A stretch of DNA of 64,000 bases from Sphingobacterium cavernae (GTDB taxonomy: Bacteria > Bacteroidota > Bacteroidia > Sphingobacteriales > Sphingobacteriaceae), in contig NZ_VIQM01000006.1 in the NCBI RefSeq assembly GCF_008520265.1, forward strand, positions 1-64,000, given 5' to 3'. Shown in pieces: positions 24,601 to 33,007 of this stretch; position 1 is the stretch's first letter, and every line of letters starts with the position of its first letter. Position numbers and translations under genes: made by a program. The notes below the pieces were generated by a model. That model made no database searches. It was not told the origin of the DNA and saw only the letters and a program-made list of their open reading frames with translations.

Positions 24601-25449
24601 TTATATGTGTTTTCTAAATTCTTCTGGCGTCACACCCACTGCTTTCTTAAAAAACTTTGTAAAATACGAATTATCGTTAAAATTCAGCTCATAAGCTATT
24701 TCAGCAACGGAGTAATCTTTGATTACAAGAAGACGCTTTGCTTCCAATATTACACGATCACGAATCAGCTCGCCAGCGGATTGACCCATTAATTCTTTGC
24801 AAAGTGCGTTTAAATGATTTGGCGTAATGTACAATAATGCTGCATATTCTTTGGGAAGACGTAATGACGTAAAATTTGATTCTATCAGATTCAAAAAATT
24901 ACGCAACAGGGTATGATTATATGCATTTGTATCTTGAGTCACAGATGGTACACGTCGGGAATTCAACAGATTAAACAGGTAATACAATGAGCTTGATACA
25001 AATTCCTTCTGCATGCTATCCTTAGCAAGACGTTCTAGAATTTCCAAAACCAATGATCTATCCTCTTCATTCACGACAAATACTTCATCTCTGACCAATC
25101 CAGAGAAAAACGATAATGTCGTCAGATAATCGGAACGCAACAATACATTTTTAAATAAATCCTTATGAAAATTCACTACATAGCCCTGCATATCCCCTTT
25201 GAATTCCCAAGCGTGTATCTGTCCCGGCGACATAAAATAGATTTGCCATGGCTCTATCACGAACTTTTCAAAATCTATCGTATGTGACCCTTGTCCTGCT
25301 GTGAACAAGACAAAATGGTAAAAATTATGGCGATGTGGAAATACAAGATTCGAATTTCGAACCAAATAATCTGCTAGACTCTCAATCATAATATCTTGAT
25401 TGAGCCCATCAGACACCACACATTGCGCTATAACAGGAACTTTTGCCAT
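24601..25449 (-). CDS. AraC-family regulator with cupin sensor domain
   Basis: Protein of 282 residues from the ATG at 25449. The upstream in-frame TTG at 25458 lies inside the -7 box and cannot be the start. The N-terminal half is a cupin-type ligand domain (VFPHRHNFYHFVLFTAGQG...). The C-terminal ~100 residues form the double HTH, ending YSVAEIAYELNFNDNSYFTK and FKKAVGVTPEEFRKH. The ligand is unknown. The -7 box TATCTTTG (25456-25463) ends six bases before the ATG, so the mRNA may be leaderless. Confidence 0.88.
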   Translation of the reverse strand: MAKVPVIAQCVVSDGLNQDIMIESLADYLVRNSNLVFPHRHNFYHFVLFTAGQGSHTIDFEKFVIEPWQIYFMSPGQIHAWEFKGDMQGYVVNFHKDLFKNVLLRSDYLTTLSFFSGLVRDEVFVVNEEDRSLVLEILERLAKDSMQKEFVSSSLYYLFNLLNSRRVPSVTQDTNAYNHTLLRNFLNLIESNFTSLRLPKEYAALLYITPNHLNALCKELMGQSAGELIRDRVILEAKRLLVIKDYSVAEIAYELNFNDNSYFTKFFKKAVGVTPEEFRKHI

Positions 25450-25455
25450 CGTATA

Positions 25456-25463
25456 CAAAGATA
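25456..25463 (-). promoter_or_regulatory. -7 box of the cupin-AraC regulator
   Basis: TATCTTTG on the minus strand matches TAnnTTTG exactly and decides against the upstream TTG start. Start of transcription would fall on or next to the ATG. Confidence 0.55.
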
Positions 25464-25778
25464 CTTTGAATACGCCATTATATATGGTAGTATTAATTTA
25501 ATTAATGGTACTTTTTATGGATAAGTAAATAATACCACAATTTATATGGCTCTTTCATTAAATACTCAGTATTAAAAAAAGTTCTTGCACATTCCCCACA
25601 GCTACGAACAATGTCGCCTTAATGGATTGGCAACACCAAGAAGGGTGTGACATTGTGCCAATCCGGTAAAACGACGAGGTTTTGGTTACTTTTTTCGCTA
25701 AAAAAGTAACTGCCTGCCCGGCAAGAGGGCTTATCAATAAACCTAAGAAATTCAACATTTCTTACTAACTTTAACCTA
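25459..25778. repeat. Intergenic repeat-like hairpins
   Basis: No gene here. Two hairpins are clear: GATTGGCA+ACACC pairing with GGTGT and TGCCAATC (25625-25663), and GTTACTTTTTT/AAAAAAGTAAC with a CGCT loop (25685-25710). The second resembles intergenic hairpins dispersed in many Bacteroidota genomes. A GCCTGCCCGGCA motif follows (25712-25723) and recurs after the next gene. Confidence 0.5.
25712..25735 (+). repeat. Direct repeat, left copy
   Basis: GCCTGCCCGGCA followed by AGAGGG and an A/T-rich TTAT tail. A second copy in the same orientation lies at 26347-26372. Together they bracket the hypothetical gene at 25779-26330. Confidence 0.5.
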
Positions 25779-26330
25779 ATGTCGCTACACAAAGACCACG
25801 AACTCAAAGCAGCTGTTCTTAGCCTTCCTCCGAAGGAGAAGGATAAATTGTTGGTGCGCTTAATCAGCAAAGACAAAATGCTGATCAAACAACTGCACTA
25901 CCAATTACTGGAAGATGAATTTGATTTGGAAGAACGCATTAATGCCTTACGTGAAAGACTTAATGAGTTATTAGCACCCAATCGTTCGGGTATAAAGAAT
26001 GTCGCGATGTATTCCCATTACCGCGCGTTGACGGTATTGCTACGACAAGCCAGCGGTATGATCAATGAGCACGAGAAGGTGACTAAAGATAAATTTAGCG
26101 AAGCTGAATTTCGCTTGTTGATATTAGAACGTGCTTTCGAACATTATCCTGCCTTATTTCACAAAACCTACGTCGCTGCTGCTGACAAATTACAACGCTA
26201 TGTAGCCGCACGCCTTAAAACGACTTTCAACAAATACGTCAAACTTCACGAAGATTTGCAATTTGATCTAAAAGTATCATACGAAAAGGTTCTTGCTTTT
26301 GCTGATGAGCACGGCTTAATGATAAGCTAG
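25779..26330 (+). CDS. Conserved hypothetical helical protein
   Basis: Protein of 183 residues, almost wholly alpha-helical and highly charged (LPPKEKDKLLVRLISKDK, then EERINALRERLNELLAP as a coiled-coil-like helix). No signal peptide, membrane helix or catalytic motif. I do not recognise the family. It is a single gene bracketed by direct repeats of GCCTGCCCGGCA. GC content is a little higher than in the neighbouring intergenic DNA, as expected for coding sequence. Confidence 0.6.
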   Translation: MSLHKDHELKAAVLSLPPKEKDKLLVRLISKDKMLIKQLHYQLLEDEFDLEERINALRERLNELLAPNRSGIKNVAMYSHYRALTVLLRQASGMINEHEKVTKDKFSEAEFRLLILERAFEHYPALFHKTYVAAADKLQRYVAARLKTTFNKYVKLHEDLQFDLKVSYEKVLAFADEHGLMIS

Positions 26331-26346
26331 TTGGATGTATCATCGA

Positions 26347-26372
26347 GCCTGCCCGGCATAGAGGGTTATGAA
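26347..26372 (+). repeat. Direct repeat, right copy
   Basis: Second copy of the GCCTGCCCGGCA...GAGGG...TTAT repeat, same orientation as at 25712. Might be a dispersed repeat, or a scar of gene insertion. Confidence 0.45.
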
Positions 26373-26496
26373 AACATAATCATTTAACAACACCTCTTTC
26401 CCTCCTTCTAAATATTTTTACCGATTTCTATTCCATTTTCACCGAAAATCTGCGTCTACTGGTCGAAACGACGTTTCGTAGCCCACGTTACTGCTA

Positions 26497-26504
26497 TACC
26501 TTTG
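26497..26504 (+). promoter_or_regulatory. -7 box of the NTF2-like gene
   Basis: TACCTTTG is a perfect Bacteroidota -7 box. It places the transcript start about 30 bases before the ATG at 26541. Confidence 0.65.
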
Positions 26505-26540
26505 TCATAACAAAACACCAGAAATTAAAATATACAAGTT

Positions 26541-26966
26541 ATGAAAAGAAATATAAAAACAATAGCAGTAGCAGTTATCACATTAGTATCAACTGTTTTT
26601 TACGCACACGCTGATAGCAAACCTTTCAAAGAATTGAACAGCAAGGAAGTTGTCATGAACTATGTAGGGGCAACTCTATTGGGAAGTTCAGAATACACTA
26701 AAGAAATGTTTGCTGAGAACTTCGAATACAGCAATACCGCTAACAACGACAAATTTGGCAAGAAAGAATACGTAAACTATTTGAAATCTGTCAAAGACTT
26801 AAAATATAACTCGACACAAACTATTGAAATCGTAGATCAGGTAGGTAGCACGACGATCAGCAAAGTGACTATGGATTTCGGTACGTTCAAAAGAGTAGAC
26901 TACATTACATTGATCCAATCTGCTGAAGGCTGGAAAATTAATAAAGTCGTAACGACTTATCCATAG
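26541..26966 (+). CDS. Secreted NTF2-like (lumazine-binding-like) protein
   Basis: Protein of 141 residues. The signal peptide (KTIAVAVITLVSTVFYAHA, cleaved after about residue 24) is followed by a ~110-residue NTF2-like alpha+beta domain (VMNYVGATLLGSSEYTKEMF at the first helix, GWKINKVVTTYP at the last strand). Such domains are common in Bacteroidota secreted proteins annotated as putative lumazine-binding, with no proven function. Own promoter (26497) and terminator (26995-27020), so it is monocistronic. Confidence 0.75.
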   Translation: MKRNIKTIAVAVITLVSTVFYAHADSKPFKELNSKEVVMNYVGATLLGSSEYTKEMFAENFEYSNTANNDKFGKKEYVNYLKSVKDLKYNSTQTIEIVDQVGSTTISKVTMDFGTFKRVDYITLIQSAEGWKINKVVTTYP

Positions 26967-26994
26967 GTACTGGTTAATTTTTGTTTAGTATGAA

Positions 26995-27020
26995 AGTCTG
27001 CAGGACTGCAGGCTTTTTTT
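26995..27020 (+). terminator. Terminator of the NTF2-like gene
   Basis: Stem AGTCTGCAG/CTGCAGGCT (one G-U pair) with a very short loop, followed by seven Ts. Confidence 0.8.
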
Positions 27021-27079
27021 AGTTATTTTAAATTGTTAAATAACTCAACTTCATAAAATCCCCACTCCCATATTTTTAG

Positions 27080-27087
27080 TAACTTTG
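27080..27087 (+). promoter_or_regulatory. -7 box of mfd
   Basis: TAACTTTG matches TAnnTTTG and lies 20 bases before the GTG start at 27108, leaving a short leader. Confidence 0.6.
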
Positions 27088-27107
27088 GTGAAAACATTGG
27101 GACTTAA

Positions 27108-30100
27108 GTGAATATTCAGGAAATCTTAGCACATTACGGGAAAACAACACAAGTCACTACACTTGTAAAAGCAATTCAAAGTAAAAATCCTAAAATCCAA
27201 CTCAAAGGACTTATTGGGTCATCAGATGCGATGGTGGTGGCTTCGGCGTATCATCTGCAGGAGCGTCCTTATGTCTTTATTTTGCCCACGCATGAGGAAG
27301 CATCGTACTTTTTGAGTGATTTGGAGAGCTTGTTTGACAAACAGATTTTGTTTTTTCCCGCCTCTTACCGTAAGGCTTTTGATTTTATGCAACTGGATAG
27401 TGCACACGTGTTGCAACGTGCCGAGACGCTGAGTTCGCTCAATCATACTTCCGAACTTCCGAAAATCGTGGTTACCTATCCCGAAGCCATTGCAGAGAAG
27501 GTGATCAATCGTCAGGATTTAGAGAGAAATACCTTACCGATCACACAGAATACCAAGTTGAGCATTGATTTTATCAATGAGTTCTTGTACGAATACGACT
27601 TTGAACGTGTAGATTTTGTCTACGAGCCAGGGCAGTTTGCGATTCGTGGTGGTATTGTTGATATTTTCTCTTTTTCGAATGATTTGCCTTATCGTGTAGA
27701 ATTTTTTGGTGATGAGATCGAGAGTATTCGTACGTTTGATATCGAAAGCCAGCTTTCGGTGAGTAAGATTCACACCGTAACGATTGTTCCCAATGTTCAA
27801 GCAAAGTTTTTAGCCAATAATCATATTTCCATACTGGAATACATCGATAGGGATTCGGTGATTTGGATTAAAGACGTGCAATTCACATTTGATATTATCC
27901 AAGAAGGCTACAAAAAAGCTTCGCAATTGTGGAAAGCCTTGTCCGAAGCCGATCTCAAAAACAATCCAGACTTAGTAGATCCACGTTTCACGTTTATGGA
28001 TGACAAGAACTTCGGTTCGATGTTGTTTGATTTTCCAAATGTGGAGTTTGGTAAGCAATTCTTCTTTAAGGCTGATGAGGTTATCAACTTTGATACCCAT
28101 CCGCAACCATCCTTCAACAAGGATTTTAACTTGTTGATTCATAATTTCAAAGAAAACGAAAGCAAGAAGATAAAGAATCTGATATTTTCGGACTCGACAA
28201 AACAGGTTGAGCGAATCTATGCCATATTGGATGACATAGATAAGTCGGTGACTTTTACGCCAATATATAAAGCTCTGCGTGAAGGTTTTCGTGATGACAC
28301 GATACAATTAGCTTGCTATACAGATCACCAGATTTTTGATCGCTACTATAAATACAAGCGCATCAAAGCGTATGAGCGTTCGCAGGCGATTACGTTGAAA
28401 GAATTGCGTGACCTAAAGCCAGGTGATTACATCACCCATATAGATCACGGTGTAGGTAAATATGCGGGTTTGGAAAAGGTCGAAGTGAATGGCAAGACGC
28501 AAGAGATGATTCGTCTGATCTATGCAGACAATGATCTTTTATATGTCAATATCAACTCCTTAAACCGTATTTCAAAATATTCCGGCAAGGAAGGTACAGT
28601 TCCTAAAATGAATAAGTTGGGAACGGATGCCTGGGACAAACTGAAGAAAACAACCAAGAAAAAGGTTAAAGATATCGCGCGTGACCTGATTAAATTGTAT
28701 GCCGTGCGTAAAGCACAGACAGGTAATGCATTTAGTCCAGATACGTATTTGCAAAAAGAATTAGAAGCGTCCTTTATCTATGAGGACACACCAGATCAAG
28801 AAAAAGCGACCAACGATGTGAAGCGTGACATGGAGTCCCCACATCCAATGGACAGATTGGTGTGTGGCGATGTCGGTTTTGGGAAAACTGAAGTGGCTAT
28901 TCGTGCTGCGTTCAAAGCTGTTGCGGACAGCAAACAAGTTGCGGTTTTGGTACCGACAACTATTTTGGCATTGCAACATTACCGTACATTCTCTGAGCGT
29001 CTAAAAGGTCTTCCAGCGAATATTGATTATATCAATCGCTTTAAGTCTACGAAGCAAATCAAAGAAACTCTTAAAAAACTCGAAGAGGGTAAAATAGATA
29101 TTATCATCGGTACACATCGCTTGGTGAGCAAGGATGTGAAATTCAAAGACCTCGGTCTGATGATTATCGATGAGGAACAAAAGTTTGGTGTATCAGTCAA
29201 AGAGAAATTAAAAGTAATGCGCGCCAATGTGGATTCGATGACATTGACCGCAACACCTATTCCACGTACATTGCATTTCTCATTAATGGGCGCGCGTGAC
29301 TTGAGTATTATCTCGACACCTCCACCAAACAGACAACCTGTGCAGACAGAATTGCATGTTTTTGGTGAAGCCTTGATTCAAGAAGCTGTGGCTTACGAGT
29401 TGGATCGTGGGGGACAGGTATTCTTTATTCATAACCGCGTTGCTGATTTGAAGCAACTAGGCGCAATGATTCAAAAGCTTGTCCCAGGAGCTCGCGTGGG
29501 CGTAGCACACGGACAGTTGGAAGGTGATGACTTGGAAGATGTGATGTTGAAGTTTATCAACCACGACTTTGATGTGTTAGTGGCCACGACGATTATTGAA
29601 GCTGGTTTGGACATCCCGAATGCCAATACCATTATCATCAACCATGCGCATATGTTTGGGTTAAGCGATTTGCACCAAATGCGTGGTCGTGTAGGTCGTT
29701 CGAACAAGAAAGCATTTTGTTATTTGTTGAGTCCACCGATGTCGACTTTGACACCAGAAGCGTACAAGCGTCTTTCTGCAATCGAAGAATTCTCGGAATT
29801 AGGTTCCGGATTCAATGTGGCGATGCGTGATTTGGATATTCGTGGTTCGGGTAACTTGTTGGGGGCGGAGCAATCAGGCTTTATTGCGGAAATTGGTTTT
29901 GAGATGTACAACAAGATTTTGGATGAAGCCGTTCAAGAATTGAAAGATGACGAATTTGGGGAATTGTTTGCGGACGAACAAAACAGAAAATACGTGTCGT
30001 TTACGCAAATAGATACCGACTTGGAAGTGATGATTCCAGACGAATATGTAACCAATATCGGCGAGCGGTACAACTTGTATAATGATATTGCAAAGCTCGA

Positions 30101-30443
30101 AAATGAACAACAGCTTACATCTTTCGAGAAAGAATTGGAAGATCGTTTTGGCCCTATTCCTGCACCGGTATTTGAGTTGTTCAACACACTGCGTTTGCAA
30201 TGGCTAGGCAAAGAAATTGGTTTTGAGAAAATTTCATACAAAAAGCAAACATTAAAAGGTTTCTTTATCAGCAATGCGAAATCCAGCTATTTCGAATCAG
30301 ATCAGTTTGGTAAAGTATTGGCTTTCGTTGGTTCTAACCCTTCTATTAGTAACCTAAAAGAAGTAAAAGGACAATTACGCTTAGCTTTAAGTAATATAAC
30401 GACAATTGATTATGCTCTGCATTTGCTGAAGCAAATGGTGTAG
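27108..30443 (+). CDS. mfd: Transcription-repair coupling factor Mfd
   Basis: Protein of 1,111 residues starting at GTG. Domains in order: UvrB-like N-terminal part; the RNA-polymerase-interacting CarD-like module around LRDLKPGDYITHIDHGVGKY; helicase domain 1 with Walker A GDVGFGKTEVA and box II IIDEEQKFG; the translocation motif area GRVGRSNKKAFCYLL; and the TRCF C-terminal domain. It removes RNA polymerase stalled at DNA lesions and recruits UvrA. Length is normal and the frame is intact. Confidence 0.97.
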   Translation: MNIQEILAHYGKTTQVTTLVKAIQSKNPKIQLKGLIGSSDAMVVASAYHLQERPYVFILPTHEEASYFLSDLESLFDKQILFFPASYRKAFDFMQLDSAHVLQRAETLSSLNHTSELPKIVVTYPEAIAEKVINRQDLERNTLPITQNTKLSIDFINEFLYEYDFERVDFVYEPGQFAIRGGIVDIFSFSNDLPYRVEFFGDEIESIRTFDIESQLSVSKIHTVTIVPNVQAKFLANNHISILEYIDRDSVIWIKDVQFTFDIIQEGYKKASQLWKALSEADLKNNPDLVDPRFTFMDDKNFGSMLFDFPNVEFGKQFFFKADEVINFDTHPQPSFNKDFNLLIHNFKENESKKIKNLIFSDSTKQVERIYAILDDIDKSVTFTPIYKALREGFRDDTIQLACYTDHQIFDRYYKYKRIKAYERSQAITLKELRDLKPGDYITHIDHGVGKYAGLEKVEVNGKTQEMIRLIYADNDLLYVNINSLNRISKYSGKEGTVPKMNKLGTDAWDKLKKTTKKKVKDIARDLIKLYAVRKAQTGNAFSPDTYLQKELEASFIYEDTPDQEKATNDVKRDMESPHPMDRLVCGDVGFGKTEVAIRAAFKAVADSKQVAVLVPTTILALQHYRTFSERLKGLPANIDYINRFKSTKQIKETLKKLEEGKIDIIIGTHRLVSKDVKFKDLGLMIIDEEQKFGVSVKEKLKVMRANVDSMTLTATPIPRTLHFSLMGARDLSIISTPPPNRQPVQTELHVFGEALIQEAVAYELDRGGQVFFIHNRVADLKQLGAMIQKLVPGARVGVAHGQLEGDDLEDVMLKFINHDFDVLVATTIIEAGLDIPNANTIIINHAHMFGLSDLHQMRGRVGRSNKKAFCYLLSPPMSTLTPEAYKRLSAIEEFSELGSGFNVAMRDLDIRGSGNLLGAEQSGFIAEIGFEMYNKILDEAVQELKDDEFGELFADEQNRKYVSFTQIDTDLEVMIPDEYVTNIGERYNLYNDIAKLENEQQLTSFEKELEDRFGPIPAPVFELFNTLRLQWLGKEIGFEKISYKKQTLKGFFISNAKSSYFESDQFGKVLAFVGSNPSISNLKEVKGQLRLALSNITTIDYALHLLKQMV

Positions 30444-30533
30444 GAAACTCATTTCAAGATGATTCTATTCGTGTGAATGCAATAAATGCACTACAAGTAG
30501 CTGAATTATTAGCGAAAAAAGGATTGATCTAAA
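30444..30533 (+). pseudogene. Possible C-terminal gene remnant after mfd
   Basis: Immediately after the mfd stop, another frame reads NSFQDDSIRVNAINALQVAE then LLAKKGLI and a TAA at 30531-30533. It looks like the last ~28 residues of some protein, but I cannot assign it. It may be what is left of a gene displaced by later insertions. Confidence 0.25.
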
Positions 30534-30555
30534 TAAATAATCTCATAGGATTTTT

Positions 30556-32384
30556 GTGAAAAGCTGTAAGTCCCGAACACGCCATTACAGTTGGAAGCAT
30601 TAGGCAAACTCTCGGTCTGACGGACAGAAACTACATATAAGGCCTAAGCTGCTGGATGAGGTTGCCAAACAAACTAAAGTCCTATACTGTACAGAAGCAT
30701 CAAGGTAAATGTAGCAGACACATGAGATGAAAGTTATCGTTCTTACCCGGGGAGATCTCACAGACTTGTGGAAGTTTTTTTTTCAGAAGCAAGGAGTAAA
30801 GCTAGCTGTGAGAAGTCAGCCGATTTCGTACTTGCTTACGGCAAAGCAAGGAAGGAATGAACCTTAAGTTAGTGATCAATACATGAAAATTACCTAATGA
30901 AGGACAGAATGCAGAAAATTGATAAGGTTTATCAACCTGGTCACAAAAGAATAGGGCGGAACCCGAATGCTATGTGGGAGGGCAGACTTTTATTGGGATG
31001 ATTGAAAAGAACCTCACCTATACAAACACAAAAGTAGATGGACTTTTAGAACAACTCCTTGACCGCCAGAGCTTGAATACTGCCTATTTACAAGTGGTTT
31101 GTAATCGTGGTGCTTGCGGTATCGATAAGATGGGCGTCGAATCCTTAGGGGATTATCTTAGAGAGCATAAGGAGAAACTTTTAACATCCATCAAGCAAGG
31201 GAGTTACTACCCTTCTGCATTAAGACGTGTTGAAATTCCTAAAGACAATGGGTCAAAGCGAATGCTGGGCATCCCAACAGTAGTTGATCGGCTCATCCAG
31301 CAGGGCATTAGTCAAATCCTGACACCAATCTACGAACCTGAATTCAGTGACCACAGCTATGGTTTTCGTCCGGGTCGCAACGCGCATCAAGCGCTTCTCA
31401 AATGCAAGTCATACATTCAACAGGGGTATAATTATTCCGTAGACATGGACTTAGAGAAGTTCTTGGATACGGTGAATCACAGTAAACTGATTGAATTATT
31501 ATCACGCACGATCAAAGATGGAAGACTGATCTCACTTATCCATCGATACTTGAGAGCAGGTGTAGAAATAAACGGAAGGACTAAAGTAACTACAGAAGGT
31601 GTACCTCAAGGAGGCCCACTAAGCCCACTTTTGAGCAATATTATGCTTCATGAACTGGACAAAGAACTGGAATCTCGAGGACACAAATTTGTACGTTACG
31701 CTGATGACCTTATGATACTTTGTCGTAGTAAACGGAGTGCCTCACGGGTTATGGAATCGATCACAAAATTTGTTGAAGGTAAGCTGATGCTTAAAGTCAA
31801 TAAAGAGAAAAGCGTCGTTCGTCATGTATCCAAGATTAAATTTCTAGGCTATAGTTTCTACAATTACAGAGGGGAGTGGCGCTTACGTATTCACCCTAAA
31901 AGTCTAGGGAAGATGAAAGCTAGGATTAAATGCCTAACGGGCCGCAGTCGAGGTTGGAGCGATGAACAGCGAATTCTCTACCTGAGGGAATGCCTCACAG
32001 GCTGGATGCACTACTTTAAACTCGCGGACATGGGGAGTAATCTCCGGGATATGGATAAATGGTACCGTCGTAGGTTACGTATGGTCAAATGGAAACAATA
32101 GAAACGAATCAAGACTAAAATCACGAACCTGGTGCAACTAGGCGTGAGTAAGTACAAGGCGTATGAATGGGCCAACACAAGGAAAAGTTACTGGCACACA
32201 GCAAAAAGCTGGATACTGACAACAACCCTTTCCAACGACTATCTTAAACAACTGGGATACCCATCTTTACTGGCAGAATACAAGCGAGTTTGTGTTACAA
32301 CTTAGGGAAGCGCCGTATACCGAACGGTACGTGCGGTGCTGTGGAAGGTCGGAACGGGAATTAATCCCGTTCCTCTTATCCGAT
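30556..32384 (+). mobile_element. Group II intron with maturase ORF
   Basis: The intron starts near GTGAAAAGCTGTAAG (30556) and ends near CCGAT (about 32384). The 3' part contains a domain-V-like hairpin with AGC at its base and a GAAC loop (about 32310-32341), followed by a domain-VI-like palindromic stem GGAACGGGA/TCCCGTTCC (about 32351-32373). A maturase gene lies between the 5' domains and domain V, the normal architecture. Boundaries are estimated to within a few bases. It sits in non-coding DNA between mfd and a broken SUKH gene. Confidence 0.8.
30998..32305 (+). pseudogene. ltrA: Group II intron reverse transcriptase/maturase, amber-interrupted
   Basis: The frame from the ATG at 30998 encodes RT domains: GIPTVVDRLIQQ, YGFRPGRNAHQAL, EGVPQGGPLSPLLSNI and the catalytic RYADD (intact). 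A TAG at 32099-32101 interrupts MVKWKQ-stop-KRIKTK. Relatives have WKQWKR here, so a TGG to TAG change is likely. Reading continues in frame for 67 residues (LVQLGVSKYKAYEWANTRKS...) to a TAG at 32303-32305, the rest of the GIIM maturase domain. The truncated 367-residue protein keeps RT but lacks the C-terminal maturase tail, so splicing help and mobility are probably lost or reduced. Confidence 0.85.
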
Positions 32385-32402
32385 TTATAATTCATTATAA
32401 GG

Positions 32403-32885
32403 TTGTTAATCGAAATTTCTCAGAAAGCAATCAAAAATGAAGATTTCAATTTTACTTTTGAACAAATAAAAAATGAATGGCTTGGTGAAGTTCCACCAAC
32501 CGAAAGGGGAGTAGCAGAAGTTGAAGGAAAGCTTGGAGTGAAACTACCAGAGGATTACAAAGAGTTTTTGAGAATAACAAATGGTTTTTCATCCCCGAAT
32601 GACATAGAGCCAAGTTTTGAAAGGATTACGGAAATTGATTATCTGAAAAACTTTGCTCCATAAATAATTGATGCGTACGATGTTCTGCCGGAATTGGATA
32701 ATGCGATAATTGTAGGTGGAAAATTAGAAGAGCAACAATTTTTATTATTGCCTCCAAAATCAGAAAATGAAGATTGGAGATATCGGAAATTTGCGAACTG
32801 GTATCCGGGAGAACATGAGTTTGAAAACCTAAAAGAATATTTTAAAAATGTTCTTAGTTTTATAGTTGAACAGCATGAAAATTAA
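32403..32885 (+). pseudogene. SMI1/KNR4 (SUKH) immunity-type gene with one nonsense codon
   Basis: The frame starting TTG-TTA-ATC (32403) reads VEGKLGVKLPEDYKEFLRIT, then NGFSSP, the hallmark of SUKH domains. It reaches TAA at 32661-32663 and continues in frame as IIDAYDVLPELD... to 32885 with the C-terminal SUKH strands (WYPGEHEFENLKEYF). One GAA to TAA change would explain it. SUKH proteins act as immunity proteins for polymorphic toxins, but no toxin gene is near. The 5' end begins only ~20 bases after the intron, so the original start may have been disturbed. Confidence 0.75.
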
Positions 32886-32913
32886 AAACTACTCGTAATA
32901 GTAATCTAAACCG

Positions 32914-32981
32914 CGTCATTTCGTCGTCAGGAGAAATCTTTAATTGATTTCTCACTACATTGTGTTTCTTTCGAAATGACG
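32914..32981. repeat. REP-like inverted repeat
   Basis: CGTCATTTCG (32914-32923) pairs perfectly with CGAAATGACG (32972-32981). The enclosed GGAGAAATC...GATTTCTC gives an inner stem. Such extragenic palindromes are widespread in Bacteroidota genomes. It lies between the ends of convergent genes and may also aid termination. Confidence 0.65.
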
Positions 32982-33007
32982 AAATAGTAAAAAAAATTCA
33001 ATAACTA

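Noticed and set aside
25779..26330. Assignment of the helical protein to a known enzyme family
   Set aside because: No catalytic motif recognised, so the gene is left as hypothetical.
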